DNA of 64,000 bases, from positions 59,829,756 through 59,893,755 of the forward strand of contig OY997652.1 of assembly GCA_963921795.1 (NCBI GenBank), written 5' to 3'. A program made the position numbers and the translations under genes. A model generated the notes under the pieces. The model did not search any database and was not told the origin of the DNA. It saw nothing but the letters and a program-made list of their open reading frames with translations. Positions 1-11,945 of this stretch are shown here, in pieces (the stretch's first letter is position 1; each line of letters begins with the position of its first letter). This stretch comes from Nannobrachium achirus. Lineage: Eukaryota; Chordata; Actinopteri; Myctophiformes; Myctophidae.

Positions 1-84
1 ACTCACCCCCCAGATTCCCTCTATCTCCCTGTTCCTCTCAATGTGTCTTTCTGTCGGTCTTCCTCTCTCACACACACGTACATC

Positions 85-922
<838 letters not shown>

Positions 923-930
923 GTGTAAAG

Positions 931-1391
931 CAGGGACGTGCTGGCCATTGGGAAAAGCGGGACAACTCCCGAACGGCCGGTCCATTCCCGGCCTGTCCAG
1001 GCCGTCCATTAAAAAAGATGTCCGGCACACAAAGTAAATCATGTTAACTAACTCATGTTATAGGCCCACTGGCTTGTCTCTCATGATCTGAAACGGCCAA
1101 TCTTTGAGTAGCAGCACTGCTACAGAGAGAGATCTCTCTCTATAGCAGTGAGTAGCAGCAGCCCACAGAGCCATCACATTGACCCTATCATCTGAATACC
1201 AGCCCACTACATCCCTAGCTTTCTTGATTACTCCTAGATGGTCTACATACAACATCATTAGACTCTCTTTATACCAGAAAAACGATAAAATCACAGTAAC
1301 CACTCATCAAAAATCTGGTGTGCGGCCAATGGTCACGCGCAATGAGGGCCTCTCCAACTCCTTTTCCCGGGCTGAATCAAGGGCCCAGCTG
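931..1391 (-). mobile_element. hAT-type non-autonomous element, CAGGGACGTGCTGG family, copy 1
   Basis: Starts CAGGGACGTGCTGG and is flanked by the 8 bp direct repeat GTGTAAAG (923-930 and 1392-1399). The far end reads CCCAGC then TG, so about seven bases of the terminal repeat are lost there. Copies 2 and 3 lie at 20809 and 30876 in the opposite orientation. This copy lacks the palindromic unit the other two carry, so it shows the older state. An 8 bp duplication and a CAG start are hallmarks of the hAT superfamily. No transposase is encoded. Confidence 0.8.
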
Positions 1392-1744
1392 GTGTAAAGG
1401 AACCAAATGCATTTAGGCCTACTCAGTACTGTATTTAAGTACAGTTTTGAGGTATTTGTACTTCTACTCCACTACATCTATGCCAATATAAGTGATTATA
1501 TTATAACTAATAAGACGCCTCAGGGCGACATGCAACCTCGCCCTTTATCTGGCCAGTGATGTATATCGGACCAGTTACCCATATATGGAGATACATGTAC
1601 TGTATATATCCCTTTTATGCCCATACATGGAGAACCCCGTCTGAACCAGACACACAGATATGGGCTGTCTTCCTCCATGGGCATTACCATAATGAAGTCC
1701 TGTTAGATATGGGCTCACTATTGATGACATCAGGGATCTCCAAT

Positions 1745-1869
1745 GCTGTTGGGTCTGACGTGTGATTTCCAGCTGGGTTAATATCAGGCGTGGCCTGCAA
1801 GTCCCCATCATGCCCCTGGACCTGATATTAACCCAGCTGGAATTCATGTGACGTGTCAGACCCAACAGC
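1745..1869. repeat. Snapback hairpin, ~45 bp arms
   Basis: The left arm begins GCTGTTGGGTCTGACGTGTG and the right arm ends with its near-perfect reverse complement, CGTGTCAGACCCAACAGC. The loop is about 30 bases. The shape is that of a palindromic MITE; no target duplication was identified. Confidence 0.8.
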
Positions 1870-2255
1870 TGACAGGGGGACGGGACTCTCTGAAGAGCCC
1901 CAATTAGTTACACTCTCAATTAGCGACAGACATAAAAGGTTATCCGAGCAGATGTGTACTAACTCAAGGAGTGTCCATCGATACGTTTGACACGTGAGCC
2001 GACCGGAGTACACGATGACGTATGACGGCGGTCCACTGTGTTAAAACAGTCGAGGTGGTGCACGGGCTATATCGGGGAGTGTTGATATAACAATGAATTG
2101 TACTGTGCAGGATTCAGTTCGCAGTTAGGGTTAAATGTTAAATGTTGTATTTGTACTCCACTACATTTATTTGAAAACTATAGTTACTAGTTATATAAAT
2201 TATAATATGTTAAAACATACATAAACCACTTTAGCCCTATTTTATACCTTGGCTA

Positions 2256-2335
2256 TTTGAAAATAGCCGATCTACAAGCTCACAACGTGTTGCATCGCGA
2301 CGCGTTTGTGAGATTGTAGATCTGCTATTTTCAAA
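2256..2335. repeat. Recurrent AGATCTACAAGC palindrome (inside AGTAC family repeat)
   Basis: The left arm has GAAAATAGCCGATCTACAAG and the right arm TTGTAGATCTGCTATTTTC, with a loop around ACGTGTTGCATCGCGACG. It is the first copy in the window and sits within a host repeat unlike those of the other copies. Confidence 0.85.
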
Positions 2336-2589
2336 CATTTTGTACTTTTACTTTTAGTACTTTAAGTAAATTTTGATGCCAATACTTTTGTACTTTTACT
2401 CAAGTCAATGTTTAATTCTGGACTTCTACTTGTAACAGAGTACAGCTTCTACAATGCAGTATTGAAACTTTTACTTAAGTAGAAAATGTGAGTACTTTTC
2501 CCACCACTGCCAGTTCGTGGCTTATCGCTGACCCAAATCAAATTACCTTCAGACACCAGAGCAGTGGGTCTGCAGCCCACCCACCCACA

Positions 2590-2591
<2 letters not shown>

Positions 2592-2685
<94 letters not shown>
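2592..2685. repeat. (CA)n microsatellite
   Basis: About 47 uninterrupted CA units. Confidence 0.97.
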
Positions 2686-2687
<2 letters not shown>

Positions 2688-3029
2688 AAAGACACGGTAA
2701 CAGACCTCGATTCATTCTTTTTGACGGTCGGAAACTCAAAACCGAACAGAAAAGGGGCCATGGCATTGTAGAGCTGATTGTTTAAGATTCACTTCAGTGA
2801 TTAACCACTTAAGCCATGTGTTACACTCCGTGTCGCCTTCGGCGGGAAAATATGTTCCATGTGTAAAGCATACATGAGCAACTGGCGGCCCGGGGGCCAC
2901 ATGCGGCCCCCACCTTCACTGAATGCGGCCCGCAGGTTGATATCAGAATACTGATATATTATTGATTTCAGCTGTTACAATTCCAAACGTGCAAACATGA
3001 CCCACTTTTATTCCTTCAGTCTATATCAG
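2686..3029. other. Intergenic, no gene seen
   Basis: No coding or transposon signature was recognised. Around 2880-2940 the wording GCGGCCCGGGGGCCACATGC and AATGCGGCCCGCAGG suggests the end of an old hAT-like element, but no partner end was found. Confidence 0.4.
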
Positions 3030-3266
3030 TACCCACTAAGCACGCTGTCTAAAAGTGGTCTAATAGTGGTATAGATTTGAAAGTTTTTTTGTTGTCTAAA
3101 CTTAAACTAGACGACTAATAGACGTCTAATAGTCGTCTAAATGCAGACCGTGTATATTTAGACGACTATTAGACGTCTATTAGTCGTCTAGTCTAAGTTT
3201 AGACGACAAAATCTTTCAAATCTATACCACTATTAGACCACTTTTAGACGGCGTGCTTAGTGGGTA
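3030..3266. mobile_element. Palindromic MITE, TACCCACTAAGCACGC ends
   Basis: The unit is nearly a complete inverted repeat of itself with about 105 bp arms. It begins TACCCACTAAGCACGC and ends GCGTGCTTAGTGGGTA, and the centre lies at about 3140-3155 in GCAGACCGTGTATATT. A TA at each end could be the target duplication, but it is also part of the palindrome. Such an element would fold into one long hairpin. Confidence 0.85.
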
Positions 3267-3799
3267 GCTTAATGACTAGTATAGTAGTATTAAAATGTTA
3301 GTCTCTTTTATGTCCAACATTGTATTTAAGTTCATAAAGTTAACAAACAAAATGTTACATTTCCGGATTCCAATTCAAAAAATTATTCAGGATTCCTATT
3401 CAAAAGAAGCGGACGGACTGACAGCCGGTGGAGGTTTTGATAGTAACTGCAACCTGACGGTTGCAATCATCTCAGGTCTAGGTGACCTGTAGTACTCAGT
3501 TACAACTAATAATCTAAATATTCTTGGGACTTAATCTTGGAATCCGTACGATACTAGTTTTACTGACAGGAAGCAAAAATAATTAAATAAAAGAAAACAG
3601 ACAAGAGGTCTCTCACCTGGTTTTAGTTTCCTGTGATAGACAGACATAAATGAACACGATGCTTAGGGCCAAAAATATCCCTTTGAAGCCAAACACCTGA
3701 TTAACTCAAGCTGAGAAATGACTGCTGTAGTAGAGACTGTGTTAGCAGAGTGCCAGGGAAACAAAGGGCACTCTCTGTGTGCCATCTTTCCCTTAAACC

Positions 3800-3905
3800 A
3801 GTGGTTCTCTATGTGGGGTCCAGAGGACGTCCCCGGAGGTCCTTGAGGGGCTTCCAGGGGGTCCCTGGCTAAATGTTGTGGACCTTAACGGTCTGTCATA
3901 GAGGG
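3800..3905 (+). mobile_element. hAT fragment, CAGTGGTTCTC end
   Basis: CAGTGGTTCTCTATGTGGGG followed by GGTCC-rich sequence matches the widespread vertebrate hAT terminal wording. Only one end is recognisable here. Confidence 0.5.
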
Positions 3906-4008
3906 TATGCTCGTGACATCATCATCTTAACCAGAAGTTATACTTGAACGCCTACTGAGTGGCAAAACATGTCTTTCTGGCCTTGACAGCCCATACATCC
4001 AAACAGAA

Positions 4009-4012
<4 letters not shown>

Positions 4013-4080
<68 letters not shown>

Positions 4081-4083
4081 TTT
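4013..4083. repeat. (CT)n followed by poly-T
   Basis: About 29 CT units and then a run of about 12 T. Confidence 0.95.
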
Positions 4084-4154
4084 CCTTTTCTATTTCTTTA
4101 CACAAACTTTTTCATGTGCATGTTTTGCTTTATGGTAACACGTTTTTCTTTTTG

Positions 4155-4286
4155 AGCGGTGGTCACACCGTCTCCTATGTATGTATATGCGTCCGTCCGT
4201 CCGTCCGTCCGTCCGTGTCTGTATGTAGCCTGCAGTACCCTTTCTGACCACACATGTTAAGGGAGGGACGCTGTTGTTCAGACTCA

Positions 4287-4382
<96 letters not shown>

Positions 4383-4413
4383 GCCTCCACCGCTCAGTTC
4401 ACACAAGTGTGAT
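4155..4413 (+). mobile_element. AGCGGTGGTCACAC...GTGTGATT element, copy 1
   Basis: It begins GAGCGGTGGTCACACCGTC after a T run and ends CACAAGTGTGATT before a T run. Inside are (TCCG)n at 4191-4216, the block GACCACACATGTTAAGGGAGG, and (CA)n at 4290-4379. Copies at 18196, 34199 and 58617 share this order and are also bounded by T-rich target sequence. The class is not assigned; the ends are not simple terminal inverted repeats. Confidence 0.7.
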
Positions 4414-4745
4414 TTTTTTTTAGGTAATAGAAAACAAAGAGGCTGTATAGTTATCCGACTCAGGCCAACACTAATGTACATGTGCGCAAAGTTGAAGCTG
4501 ACCTGCAATATTCTGCTTCTCTTTTTTAGGGGAGAGGGGTCAAACCTCATTCCTTTAATGTTGGAAATCACACAGTGAAATGTGTTAAATTCAAATAATT
4601 CCATACAGAGCTACTGGTCATGTTCAAAGGCTAGTCCAGACAAATAGCCAGCACACAAAGAGGTACACAAGCCAACAAGTCAATAATGGACCGAATGCCA
4701 AAGCAGCAAATCAAATGAGGCCACAGCCACAGACAATCACTTAAT

Positions 4746-4772
4746 GAATTATCGGTATCGAACCGATAATTC
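4746..4772. repeat. Short perfect palindrome
   Basis: GAATTATCGGT, five bases, then ACCGATAATTC. It may be the tip of an old element or a chance inverted repeat. Confidence 0.6.
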
Positions 4773-4875
4773 CTAATAATCCCGATGTTTTAACAACAGT
4801 TTGACTGTAAAGCTGCAAAAGCCTATTGTCAAGTCAGCGGATTTCATCCGTGAAGTTTTCCAGGGAAGCTTTTAA

Positions 4876-5343
4876 AGGGACTACACCATGAATTTACATT
4901 TTTCCAATTTTTATGTATTTTCTTGGTGTCCCACCAGCAACTTCTATCCTCACAAAGTCCTATTTCTGACCATTGTGTCTTTCTCAGTTTATGGGCAGAT
5001 CAATGTTAGCATGTCTCAGAACGGTCCTGATTGTGAAAGGTCAGATTTGTGATGTCACAAGGCCTGAGAAGGAGGCAGGAGGAGCTGGGAGAGGGTTGGG
5101 GAGGGGTGGGCAGGCCTGCTGAGCAGGAGGTGGGGAGGAGTGTGGGGCCAAAACTGGCTCAATAGCGCAGTCCTCCCACTTAGGACAAGGTGGTACTGCA
5201 GCTGAAAATGCTCTGAAAGCCAGGCAGAAATGACAGGGGCTCTGTATTCAGGAGTGGTAATTTAGCCTCAAACCTTTTCAAAAACGTTTTTGGGACACAA
5301 ACAGTGTTATATAAATTATTTTTAAATGCATGGTGTAGGACCT
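4876..5343. mobile_element. TTAA-target MITE (piggyBac/Kolobok-like)
   Basis: The ends AGGGACTACACCATG and CATGGTGTAGGACCT are inverted copies of each other, and TTAA flanks both sides (4872-4875 and 5344-5347). TTAA duplication is typical of the piggyBac and Kolobok superfamilies. The 468 bp interior has no open frame of interest. The start of a related element (AGGGCCTACACCATG after TTAA) is at 63748. Confidence 0.8.
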
Positions 5344-5347
5344 TTAA

Positions 5348-5754
5348 AGGGGCTTACCTGTACAACAAATAAAAGCGAAATAAGTTGTTTGAACTCATTT
5401 GTGCTCATCTCCTTCAGTAGTGAAAACAGACACTTGGAAACTGAGAACTGTACAGAAGGCGTAATAAATCAGGTAATAATGCAGTGTTTATTTGTTTTTG
5501 TTTTCTTTTATGAAGTCTACATCAGCACCCAGAATCCACACTGGGCAACACCTAGCCGGTAGAGTGTCTAAAAGGAAGTACCAGAATTTGGCGGAAGTAC
5601 CGCCCAAGGAAATTACGTTGACAGAAATCTGTTTACATTCTCCGTGAATGAAACTAGTGTTGCGATTGGCTCGAAAAAGATATTTTACGGGGTAAATGTG
5701 TATGATGAAGACCCACTCCTATAGATACTCTCTGCATTGGGTCGTGACCAGGTA
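5348..5754. other. Intergenic, no gene seen
   Basis: A 78-codon open frame over 5326-5562 spans the end of the preceding MITE and has no recognisable domain, so I treat it as chance. Confidence 0.45.
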
Positions 5755-6230
5755 AGTGAGTAAAGGCTGTGAACGAGAATACCCAGTTATAAGACTCCCT
5801 AAATCGGGAGATAAGCGACCGCCAGGTCGCATTATGCATATACATAAACTTTGGAAGGCAATGGTAGCCAATCAGGAGGGAATATGGGAAATGGGACAGA
5901 TCCATGTTGATGACATGAGAGATACTGTGTACCGCTTTGCGTGATTTTAGGGCAAAATCTGTAGGAGCAGTGTCCAAAAATGTGTTTTTAAAAAAACGTC
6001 CAGATGGTGGCGCTAGATGGAACCGATGCATTTTGATGCATGAGTGAGTGTCCAAAAAATGTGTTTTGCAAGAAGAGGGCCAACGGTGGGATCGGAGCAA
6101 CGGTGGCGGAGATATGAGTAGGGGAAAAGTGTGACGTGACAGGCAGACAGACAGACTGACTGACTGACTGACTGACTGACAGCCGGTGGTGGTTTTGATA
6201 ATAACTGCGACATGACAATCGCAATTAAGT
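5755..6230 (-). mobile_element. GCGACC-hairpin repeat family, copy 1
   Basis: Contains GATAAGCGACCGCCAGGTCG at 5810-5830, then TTTTAGGGCAAAATCTGTAG, GTGTCCAAAAATGTGTTTT, GGTGGCGCTAG, a (TGAC)n stretch at 6158-6180 and AACTGCGACATGACAATCGC. In reverse this is the same order as the copy at 9498-10201. A short fragment of the same end is also at about 3408-3475. The class is unknown; the GACC hairpins at the ends are its clearest feature. Confidence 0.6.
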
Positions 6231-6703
6231 AATCTTAATAGGAACTTGGATTCCAATATTGGTATCGATCAATTTCAGCCAAAAGATTCGATTTTGTGCT
6301 GCTGGTTCAAAGAGCATTAGGGTTGGTCCTGTGACTGAGGTGTGCCACCTTCTGAAAAGGTCATGCATGCCTTTGCTGGAACACCTGGCCACGGTCAAGG
6401 TCAGGTCGAGAAGAGGCGTCTTGTTTTGACAGATGTACGTACGAATATATGGTCATGTGTAGGCATTTTTGTCAATGAAAATATCAATCACTCAAAAAAG
6501 AAAAGAAAAGAAAGAATCGGTTCATGTGAGAGTGTTTGAAACAAATAATGAAATACAGAGAGAGAGAGCGTCGGGGCGTTGATTGAGAGAGAGACGAGAC
6601 AAGAGATAAAAACACAATCAGGGGCGTCACAAGGTGGGGGAAAGTGGGACTGAGTTACTAGGGCCCAAGGTGGAGGGGGCCTTCATTATTTTATACTTTA
6701 GCT

Positions 6704-6770
6704 ATTGAAAAATAGCAGATATACAAGCTCACAGCGTGGCACCGAGTGCCGTAGATCTGCTATTTTTGAA
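6704..6770. repeat. Recurrent palindrome, partial
   Basis: The left arm has AAATAGCAGATATACAAGC and the right arm GTAGATCTGCTATTTTT. The inner part of the right arm is missing. It lies near the left end of its hAT host. Confidence 0.8.
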
Positions 6771-7021
6771 AAGTCATGAAAATGTGTGCAAATCTTAGAA
6801 TTTACTGTATGTATTTTTTAAGCAAACATTTGCAACTCAAATTCTGCTTCTGAGGGGTCCCTGGAACTAAATATTTTGAGATGGGGGTCCGTGGCCAAAT
6901 GCATATCATTTTGGGGGTCCTTCACATGAAAAGGTTTGAGCACCACTGACATAGAAACATCATTTTTTCAAAAAACCTTAGAAGGATTTGAAACATTCAA
7001 AGACTTGCACAAATTTTAACG

Positions 7022-7103
7022 ATATTGAAAAATAGCAGATCTACAAGCTCGCAGCGCGGCACTCGGTGCCGCGCTGTGAGCTTGTATATCTGCTATTTTT
7101 CAA
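7022..7103. repeat. Recurrent palindrome, complete
   Basis: Arms of about 38 bp around GCGCGGCACTCGGTGCCGCG. Near the right end of the 6619-7146 host, in mirror position to the palindrome at 6704. Confidence 0.88.
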
Positions 7104-7282
7104 CCATTAAAGTACCCAGGGCCCAGAATTTGGTGTGACACCCCTGAATGCGGTTGGACCATCTCATCTGCTTCTCTGTGGTATCACCACCACCACTGGC
7201 CTGGAGACTGAGGTGGTTCAATGGTCAGGACATGATGTGCCTCTACTGCTGCAAGTCACCAGCGGTGGACAGTAGCCAAGTA

Positions 7283-7550
7283 CAGGGGCGTCGCAAGGGG
7301 GGGAAAAGTGGGACTGAGTTAATAGGGCCCAAGTTGGAGGGGCCTTAATTATCGTATACTTTAGCTATAGCAGATATACAAGCTCAAAAATTGAGCAGAT
7401 CTACATTGCAGATCTACAAGCTACATTGCAGATCTACAAGCTCGCAGCGCGGCACTCGGTGCCGCGCTGCGAGCTTGTAGATCTGCAATTTTTTAAAAGC
7501 TGTGAAAATGTGTGCAAATCTATGCATATAATAATCATATAATCATAACT
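7283..7550 (+). mobile_element. CAGGGGCGTCGCA hAT family, left part
   Basis: Starts CAGGGGCGTCGCAAGG and follows the order of the 6619 copy into a palindrome. The 3' part is replaced by a different hAT-like stretch. Confidence 0.6.
7425..7495. repeat. Recurrent palindrome with expanded left arm
   Basis: A perfect core, CTCGCAGCGCGGCACTCGGT and its complement, preceded by repeated copies of CATTGCAGATCTACAAGCT in tandem (from about 7406). This looks like slippage within the left arm. Confidence 0.85.
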
Positions 7551-7893
7551 GGGGACCCCCACATTCCCTCCCCCACCTGACGAGCACTAAGAGTCGAGGC
7601 TTTGCATTTAGTATAACACGGTTCTATTGTTGCGAGGCGTTGTGAGCATGTAGATCTGCTATTTTTACAATTTTTGCCTCTAATATTTGACAGTTTGGCC
7701 AATGTCTAATTTGTCATTTTAGAGGTATTAAAAAGTCCTTAAATTGTCACTTTAAACTTTATGTTGGTCTGTTTACTGTTGAGTGAGAAAACAATGTTGC
7801 ACAATAAGTTAATCATCTGGGGACCCCCCCAAAATAATTTGGGGGGACCCCCCCCCCCCCCCCCCCCCCCCACAGGTTGAGAACCACTGGCCT
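7548..7893 (-). mobile_element. hAT family ending GAGAACCACTGG
   Basis: The right end TTGAGAACCACTGG is the inverted CCAGTGGTTCTCAA hAT terminus. A half palindrome, GTTGTGAGCATGTAGATCTG, is at 7628-7670. The interior matches the family at 28297-28683 in reverse. A C run of over 20 bases is at 7848-7871. Confidence 0.6.
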
Positions 7894-8144
7894 ACTTTAT
7901 CCACCAATGGCATTCACACAGGGTTGGATGTTTGTAAAAAAAAAAAAAGTCCAAAGATTACAGATGTGCCTCTACAGCAGTCACACATGGTAAGACAAAA
8001 GTCTTTGTCAAGCTGTCCAGAGATAACAGTGTGTAGCCGGCAGACTACAGACATCCCTTTGTCCTGTTGAGAACACATTCCTTCATATTAACCATGAATG
8101 TCCACTGCCTTGCATTTTCAAATGTCACAACCCATTGTGCTGTT

Positions 8145-8171
8145 GTGTGTGTGTGTGTGTGTGTGCTTGAC

Positions 8172-8246
<75 letters not shown>
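8145..8246. repeat. (GT)n microsatellite, interrupted
   Basis: GT runs at 8145-8165 and 8174-8246, followed by GC-rich GCGCGC and GTGC variants to 8300 and again at 8395-8440. Confidence 0.95.
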
Positions 8247-8254
<8 letters not shown>

Positions 8255-8866
8255 CGTGCGACTGTGCGTACGCGCGTGTGCGTGCATGTGCAGCATGCAT
8301 GATCTGCGAATGTGTGACATTCTGCAAAATGAGATCTTCTAGGTTTGGTAATTGGGACTTTTTTTTCTACATTGGTTTTGATACTTTTGCTTGCGTGCGT
8401 GTGTGCGTGCGTGCGTGCGCGCGTGCGTGTGTGTGTGTGCGTGAGTTCTATATCAGTCAGAAAATGATCACACTGCAGGTAGTCACGGTGCAATGTGAGC
8501 ATGTTGCTCAGTGTGCTGTTGAAATGTAATTACACCACAAGGTGACCAGGTCACCGCTGGAATTTCATTGTTGGCCATTCTTGTTTTTTTATGAGTAGGT
8601 GGGGATCTGGTTGTCCCAGAGGTGAAGTGGTCCTTTAAGTCAACTAAAGATGATATTGTTGCAAATTATACAGGTTGATAAACCAGCCCTTCATCTATCA
8701 TATGAGTCTGTTTTTGCAGCAGATGTTGCCGTTTTTCATGTCAAACCACGCTGCTATCTTGGCAGCACTTCTTTCACTTCTGTTTTTGCATCCTCCCTCT
8801 TCAGCGTACCTCCAATGTCCAATTTATAGCTAGTCTGTTGGTCATACAACCAAGTCTAAATCAGGC
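8247..8866. other. Intergenic, no gene seen
   Basis: Apart from the degenerate GT/GC-rich sequence noted above, no gene or repeat boundary was recognised. Confidence 0.45.
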
Positions 8867-8870
8867 TTAA

Positions 8871-8957
8871 AGGGGAATTTCGCTGGAGTTTAAAAAACGT
8901 CTGTGCTCATTTTCCACATCTACTCAAGACATTTGTGTGCACCCCACAGTTTTTTTT
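8871..8957 (+). mobile_element. TTAAAGGGGAATTT repeat end, copy 1
   Basis: TTAA followed by AGGGGAATTTCGCTGG, then TGTGCTCATTTTCCACATCT. The same block recurs at 10390-10480. The style matches TTAA-target DNA transposon ends. From 8958 another such end (AAGCGGCCCCACCATGAATT) follows at once. Confidence 0.55.
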
Positions 8958-9497
8958 AAAGCGGCCCCACCATGAATTTCATATTTTTCATTTTGTTCTT
9001 GTTTTTTGGTCTTCCCAGTGTCTCTTCCAGCCCCCCCCCCAAAAAAACATTCATTAACTCTAAGCCTTGCCTTTCATTTCAGTGATTTTCTGAATGGGCG
9101 GGTCTGAACGGTACTCTTTTGAAATCGGGCCGTTGTTTATGTCACAGACACTTGTTTATGTCAAAAGGGGCTCATTTCCTATTGGAGAAGGGGCGGTATT
9201 TTTGGGAGGCTATATTCTTTTGAGACTATACTGTATATGAGGTGGAACCATGAGGTAAAGTGGTACTAAAATTGGCTTGAATGGATTGACTCTACATGGT
9301 TCTCATAGTGGTACCATGCTTATCATCTCTGTATTGTTCCAATTTTAGATCAAAGACAGCGCTCCGTTGACAACAAAGGGCATTTTGGTATTGAATCTGA
9401 AATGGCTTGGAATTAGAGACAGACAGAACACACAATTTAAATATCCGAGTGGTTGTTTAGGCTAAAACCTGTATAAAACCCTATCATAAAACATGAT
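8958..9497. other. Probable old TTAA-type element, no gene seen
   Basis: Begins like the 4876 MITE (CCCCACCATGAATTTC), but no matching right end was found. The rest shows nothing recognisable. Confidence 0.4.
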
Positions 9498-10201
9498 TGC
9501 GACCGTAGGTCGCATTTACTATCAAACTCTGCACAAAGTGTAATAACTCCGTCCGTCCGTCCGTCCGTCCGTCCCTCCGTCTGTCTGTCACACCTCACAC
9601 GTCACACTCTTGCCCTGCTCATATCTCCGCAACCGTTGCCCCGATCCATGCCAAATTTTGCACACACGTTCCTTGCCTGCCCAAACTACAACCTCCAAGG
9701 ACCCCCGGAGCTCCAGGGACCCCCATGTCCCTGGGGGACCCCCAGATGTAAAAAATTTCCAAAATGTGCAAAAATGACCAAATGACCACCCCAACCGGGC
9801 TGCTCACGGGGAATTCCCGGGGACCACCAACTCCTGCTGCTCCACAACGGATGCAAAAGTGGTGGCGCCCCCAGTGGAGGACCCCCTCCACTGCAGCTCA
9901 CAGAAAATGCCGTAACTCGGGCTAGGAGCGTCCGGGAGAGCCGGGGCCGGTACCTATTCGTCCGCCAAGGCAGCGTGGAGACCCCACCCCTCATTTCTCA
10001 CATGGCCCTCTTCTAGCGCCACCATGAGGCCGATTCTTGCAAAACACATTTTTGGACACTGCTCCTACAATTTTTGCCCTAAAATCACGCAAATCGGTAC
10101 ACAGTATGTCTACACTCATGTCATCAACATGGATCAGGAAGATTTTGGCAAAACACATTTTTGCCCTATTTGTGGAGATAAGTGACCTACGGTCGCTTAT
10201 C
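9498..10201 (+). mobile_element. GCGACC-hairpin repeat family, copy 2
   Basis: Starts with the hairpin TGCGACCGTAGGTCGCA and ends with GTGACCTACGGTCGCTTATC, an inverted counterpart. Inside are a (TCCG)n stretch at 9550-9574, CATATCTCCGCAACCG, TAGCGCCACCATGAGG, ACACATTTTTGGACACTGCT and ACGCAAATCGGTACACAGTA. It resembles 5755-6230, 10797-11826 and part of 58617-59332. A long open frame on the minus strand (9686-9994) is proline/glycine-rich chance coding. Confidence 0.65.
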
Positions 10202-10385
10202 TGTCTCTGTGTTTTTGGATCTGCACTTTTGACCCACAAGGTGGCAGCCTCGAGGAAAATACCAAAAATACAAAGGGAATACATAATGGCTCATAACAAC
10301 CACACCAGGGGGCCTAATGAAGTACTGTCAACCTCCTAGACATACGAAAACCAGAAAAAGAACAAAACTATATGGCACTGCCTCT
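10202..10385. other. Intergenic, no feature seen
   Basis: AT-rich; nothing recognised. Confidence 0.4.
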
Positions 10386-10389
10386 TTAA

Positions 10390-10480
10390 AGGGGAATTTT
10401 ACTTGAATTAAAACACTTCTGGGCTCATTTTCCACATCTACTCAAGTCAAAACATTTGTGTGTGCACCCCACACAGTTTT
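10390..10480 (+). mobile_element. TTAAAGGGGAATTT repeat end, copy 2
   Basis: Matches 8871-8957 over most of its length, including CTCATTTTCCACATCTACTC. Preceded by TTAA at 10386-10389. Confidence 0.55.
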
Positions 10481-10796
10481 TTAAGTTGCTTCATTCAATA
10501 TTTAGATTTGATTTGATGTTCATCCGATCAGACGTGCCAGTCGCGCCACCCTCCAATATAAGACCCTTTCAACTTCAAACTCCATGTCGGACTCATTGAA
10601 AAACACAGATCCCCGGTTCTGGTAATCACATAGTCTTGGCTATACCTCCCATCAAATTACAAACGGTACGTTCGTACAGACTGGAATACATAGCAGGGGA
10701 ACTGACAAGAGCCAAGGCTGCAGGCTCAGGTGGTGTGTGTATTGTATAATAACGTCGTTGTCGGGTGGAAATCTCGTATGTCCAAAACCGTTTGTT

Positions 10797-11826
10797 GTCT
10801 CCACCAGCCGAAGGCATGGGGGAGAGTATGTTTTCGCCTCCGTCCGTCCGTCCGTGTGTCCGCTCGTCCGTCCGTGCGTCCATCCAGTTTGTTACCAGTT
10901 AATCGCCGGCGCCGTTGGTCCGGTCGCTGCCAAAATGAGCACACACACTCCCTGGATGCCAATTCAGAACCTCTGCCCCACATTTTTCAAAAGGCCCTGT
11001 TCTAGCGCCACCATGAAGCAGATGTTTGCAAAACACATTTCTGTACACTACTCTTAGAGATTTTGTCCACAAATCCTACAATTCGGTAGACAATATCTCG
11101 ACAGTCATGTGATCGACACGGATCTGTGTGATTTTCCATATTCCATCCTGATTGGCTGAGATTGGCTTCCAAAGTTTGTAGGATTGGACAAAATGCCTCA
11201 AATCACAAACGCAGAGTGCAATTATCATGAAATCGCGCATACACGTTCCCACTAGGCAGAGGAAGAAATGCCACTTAATTTTTTTTAAATCAGCCTCATG
11301 GTGGCGCTATAACAGGCAGATTCTCAGTTTTACCTATAACTCCACCGATCAGTTTCAAACATTGTAAGCGCACTCCCTAGAGGCCAATGAAAAACCCTCT
11401 CCTTGCATTTTTCACATCAGCCTTTTATAGCGCCATCAGGAGGCCGACTTATGTAAGACACATTTTTGGATATTACTCCTTTAGATTTTACCCAAAATTA
11501 ACACAAATCAGTACACAGTATCTCTACAGTCATATGATCAAGAGGGATTTGTTCCATATTAAATATTCCATCCTGATTGGCTGAGATTGACCTCCACACT
11601 TTGCAGGATTGATCCGTTTCCAACAAAATGCCTCAAATCATGAACACAGCACACATTCGCAAAAGGCCAAGAAAGAAATTACACTACAAAATGTTCAAAT
11701 CAGCCTCATGGTGGCGCCATGAAAGGTCTTAGATTGGTGAAGAACCCATGCTACCCTTTTTACACTGGCCTATTATAGCACCACGCTTGGCCTGGTGGAG
11801 ACCTGTGCTCCGAAGAGCACTGCTTC
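10797..11826 (+). mobile_element. GTCTCCACCAG repeat inserted in the MITE
   Basis: Starts GTCTCCACCAGCCGAAGG. Near its other end GGCCTGGTGGAGACC gives the inverted match. The interior has (TCCG)n at about 10840-10880 and several GGTGGCGCTATAA / CTAGCGCCACCATG blocks spaced a few hundred bases apart, so it contains about three degenerate internal repeats. It is related to the GCGACC-hairpin family. Confidence 0.6.
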
Positions 11827-11861
11827 TAGTTTTGTATTTATCACTTTAGAAATTATTTAAA

Positions 11862-11945
11862 CTAGTGAAAATAGCCGATCTACAAGCACACAACGGCTCA
11901 CGCCACAAGGCGTTGTGTGCTTGTAGATCTGCTGTTTTCACTACT
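11862..11945. repeat. Recurrent palindrome, complete
   Basis: The outer arms read TAGTGAAAATAGCCG and GCTGTTTTCACTA; the inner arms read CAAGCACACAACG and CGTTGTGTGCTTG. It belongs to the subtype carried by CGTCGTTG MITEs. Confidence 0.88.

Larger units (their letters stand above)
1414..2509 (+). mobile_element. AGTACTTTTACT-rich fish DNA repeat, interrupted
   Basis: Pieces at 1414-1500 and 2135-2509 carry the wording TACTTCTACTCCACTACAT and TACTTTTACTCAAGT, and the right end reads CCACCACTG. The same family is at 12282-13350, where its left end CAGTGGTGTAAC is visible. The part from 1500 to 2130 is foreign to it and includes an internal hairpin (1745-1869). Another hairpin, of the recurrent palindrome family, sits at 2256-2335. 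The limits of the interruption are not certain. Confidence 0.6.
6619..7146 (+). mobile_element. CAGGGGCGTCACA hAT family with two palindromes
   Basis: The ends are CAGGGGCGTCACA and TGTGACACCCCTG. Internal wording includes GGGTCCCTGGAACTAAATAT and GGGGTCCGTGGCC. A recurrent palindrome lies near each end (6704-6770 and 7022-7103). No flanking 8 bp duplication is preserved here, but the sister copy at 21819-22378 has a perfect one. Confidence 0.75.

Noticed and set aside
9588..9994. Overlapping minus-strand frames rich in Gly, Pro and Trp
   Set aside because: Lie in the GC-rich part of an interspersed repeat; three frames open at once, typical of chance.
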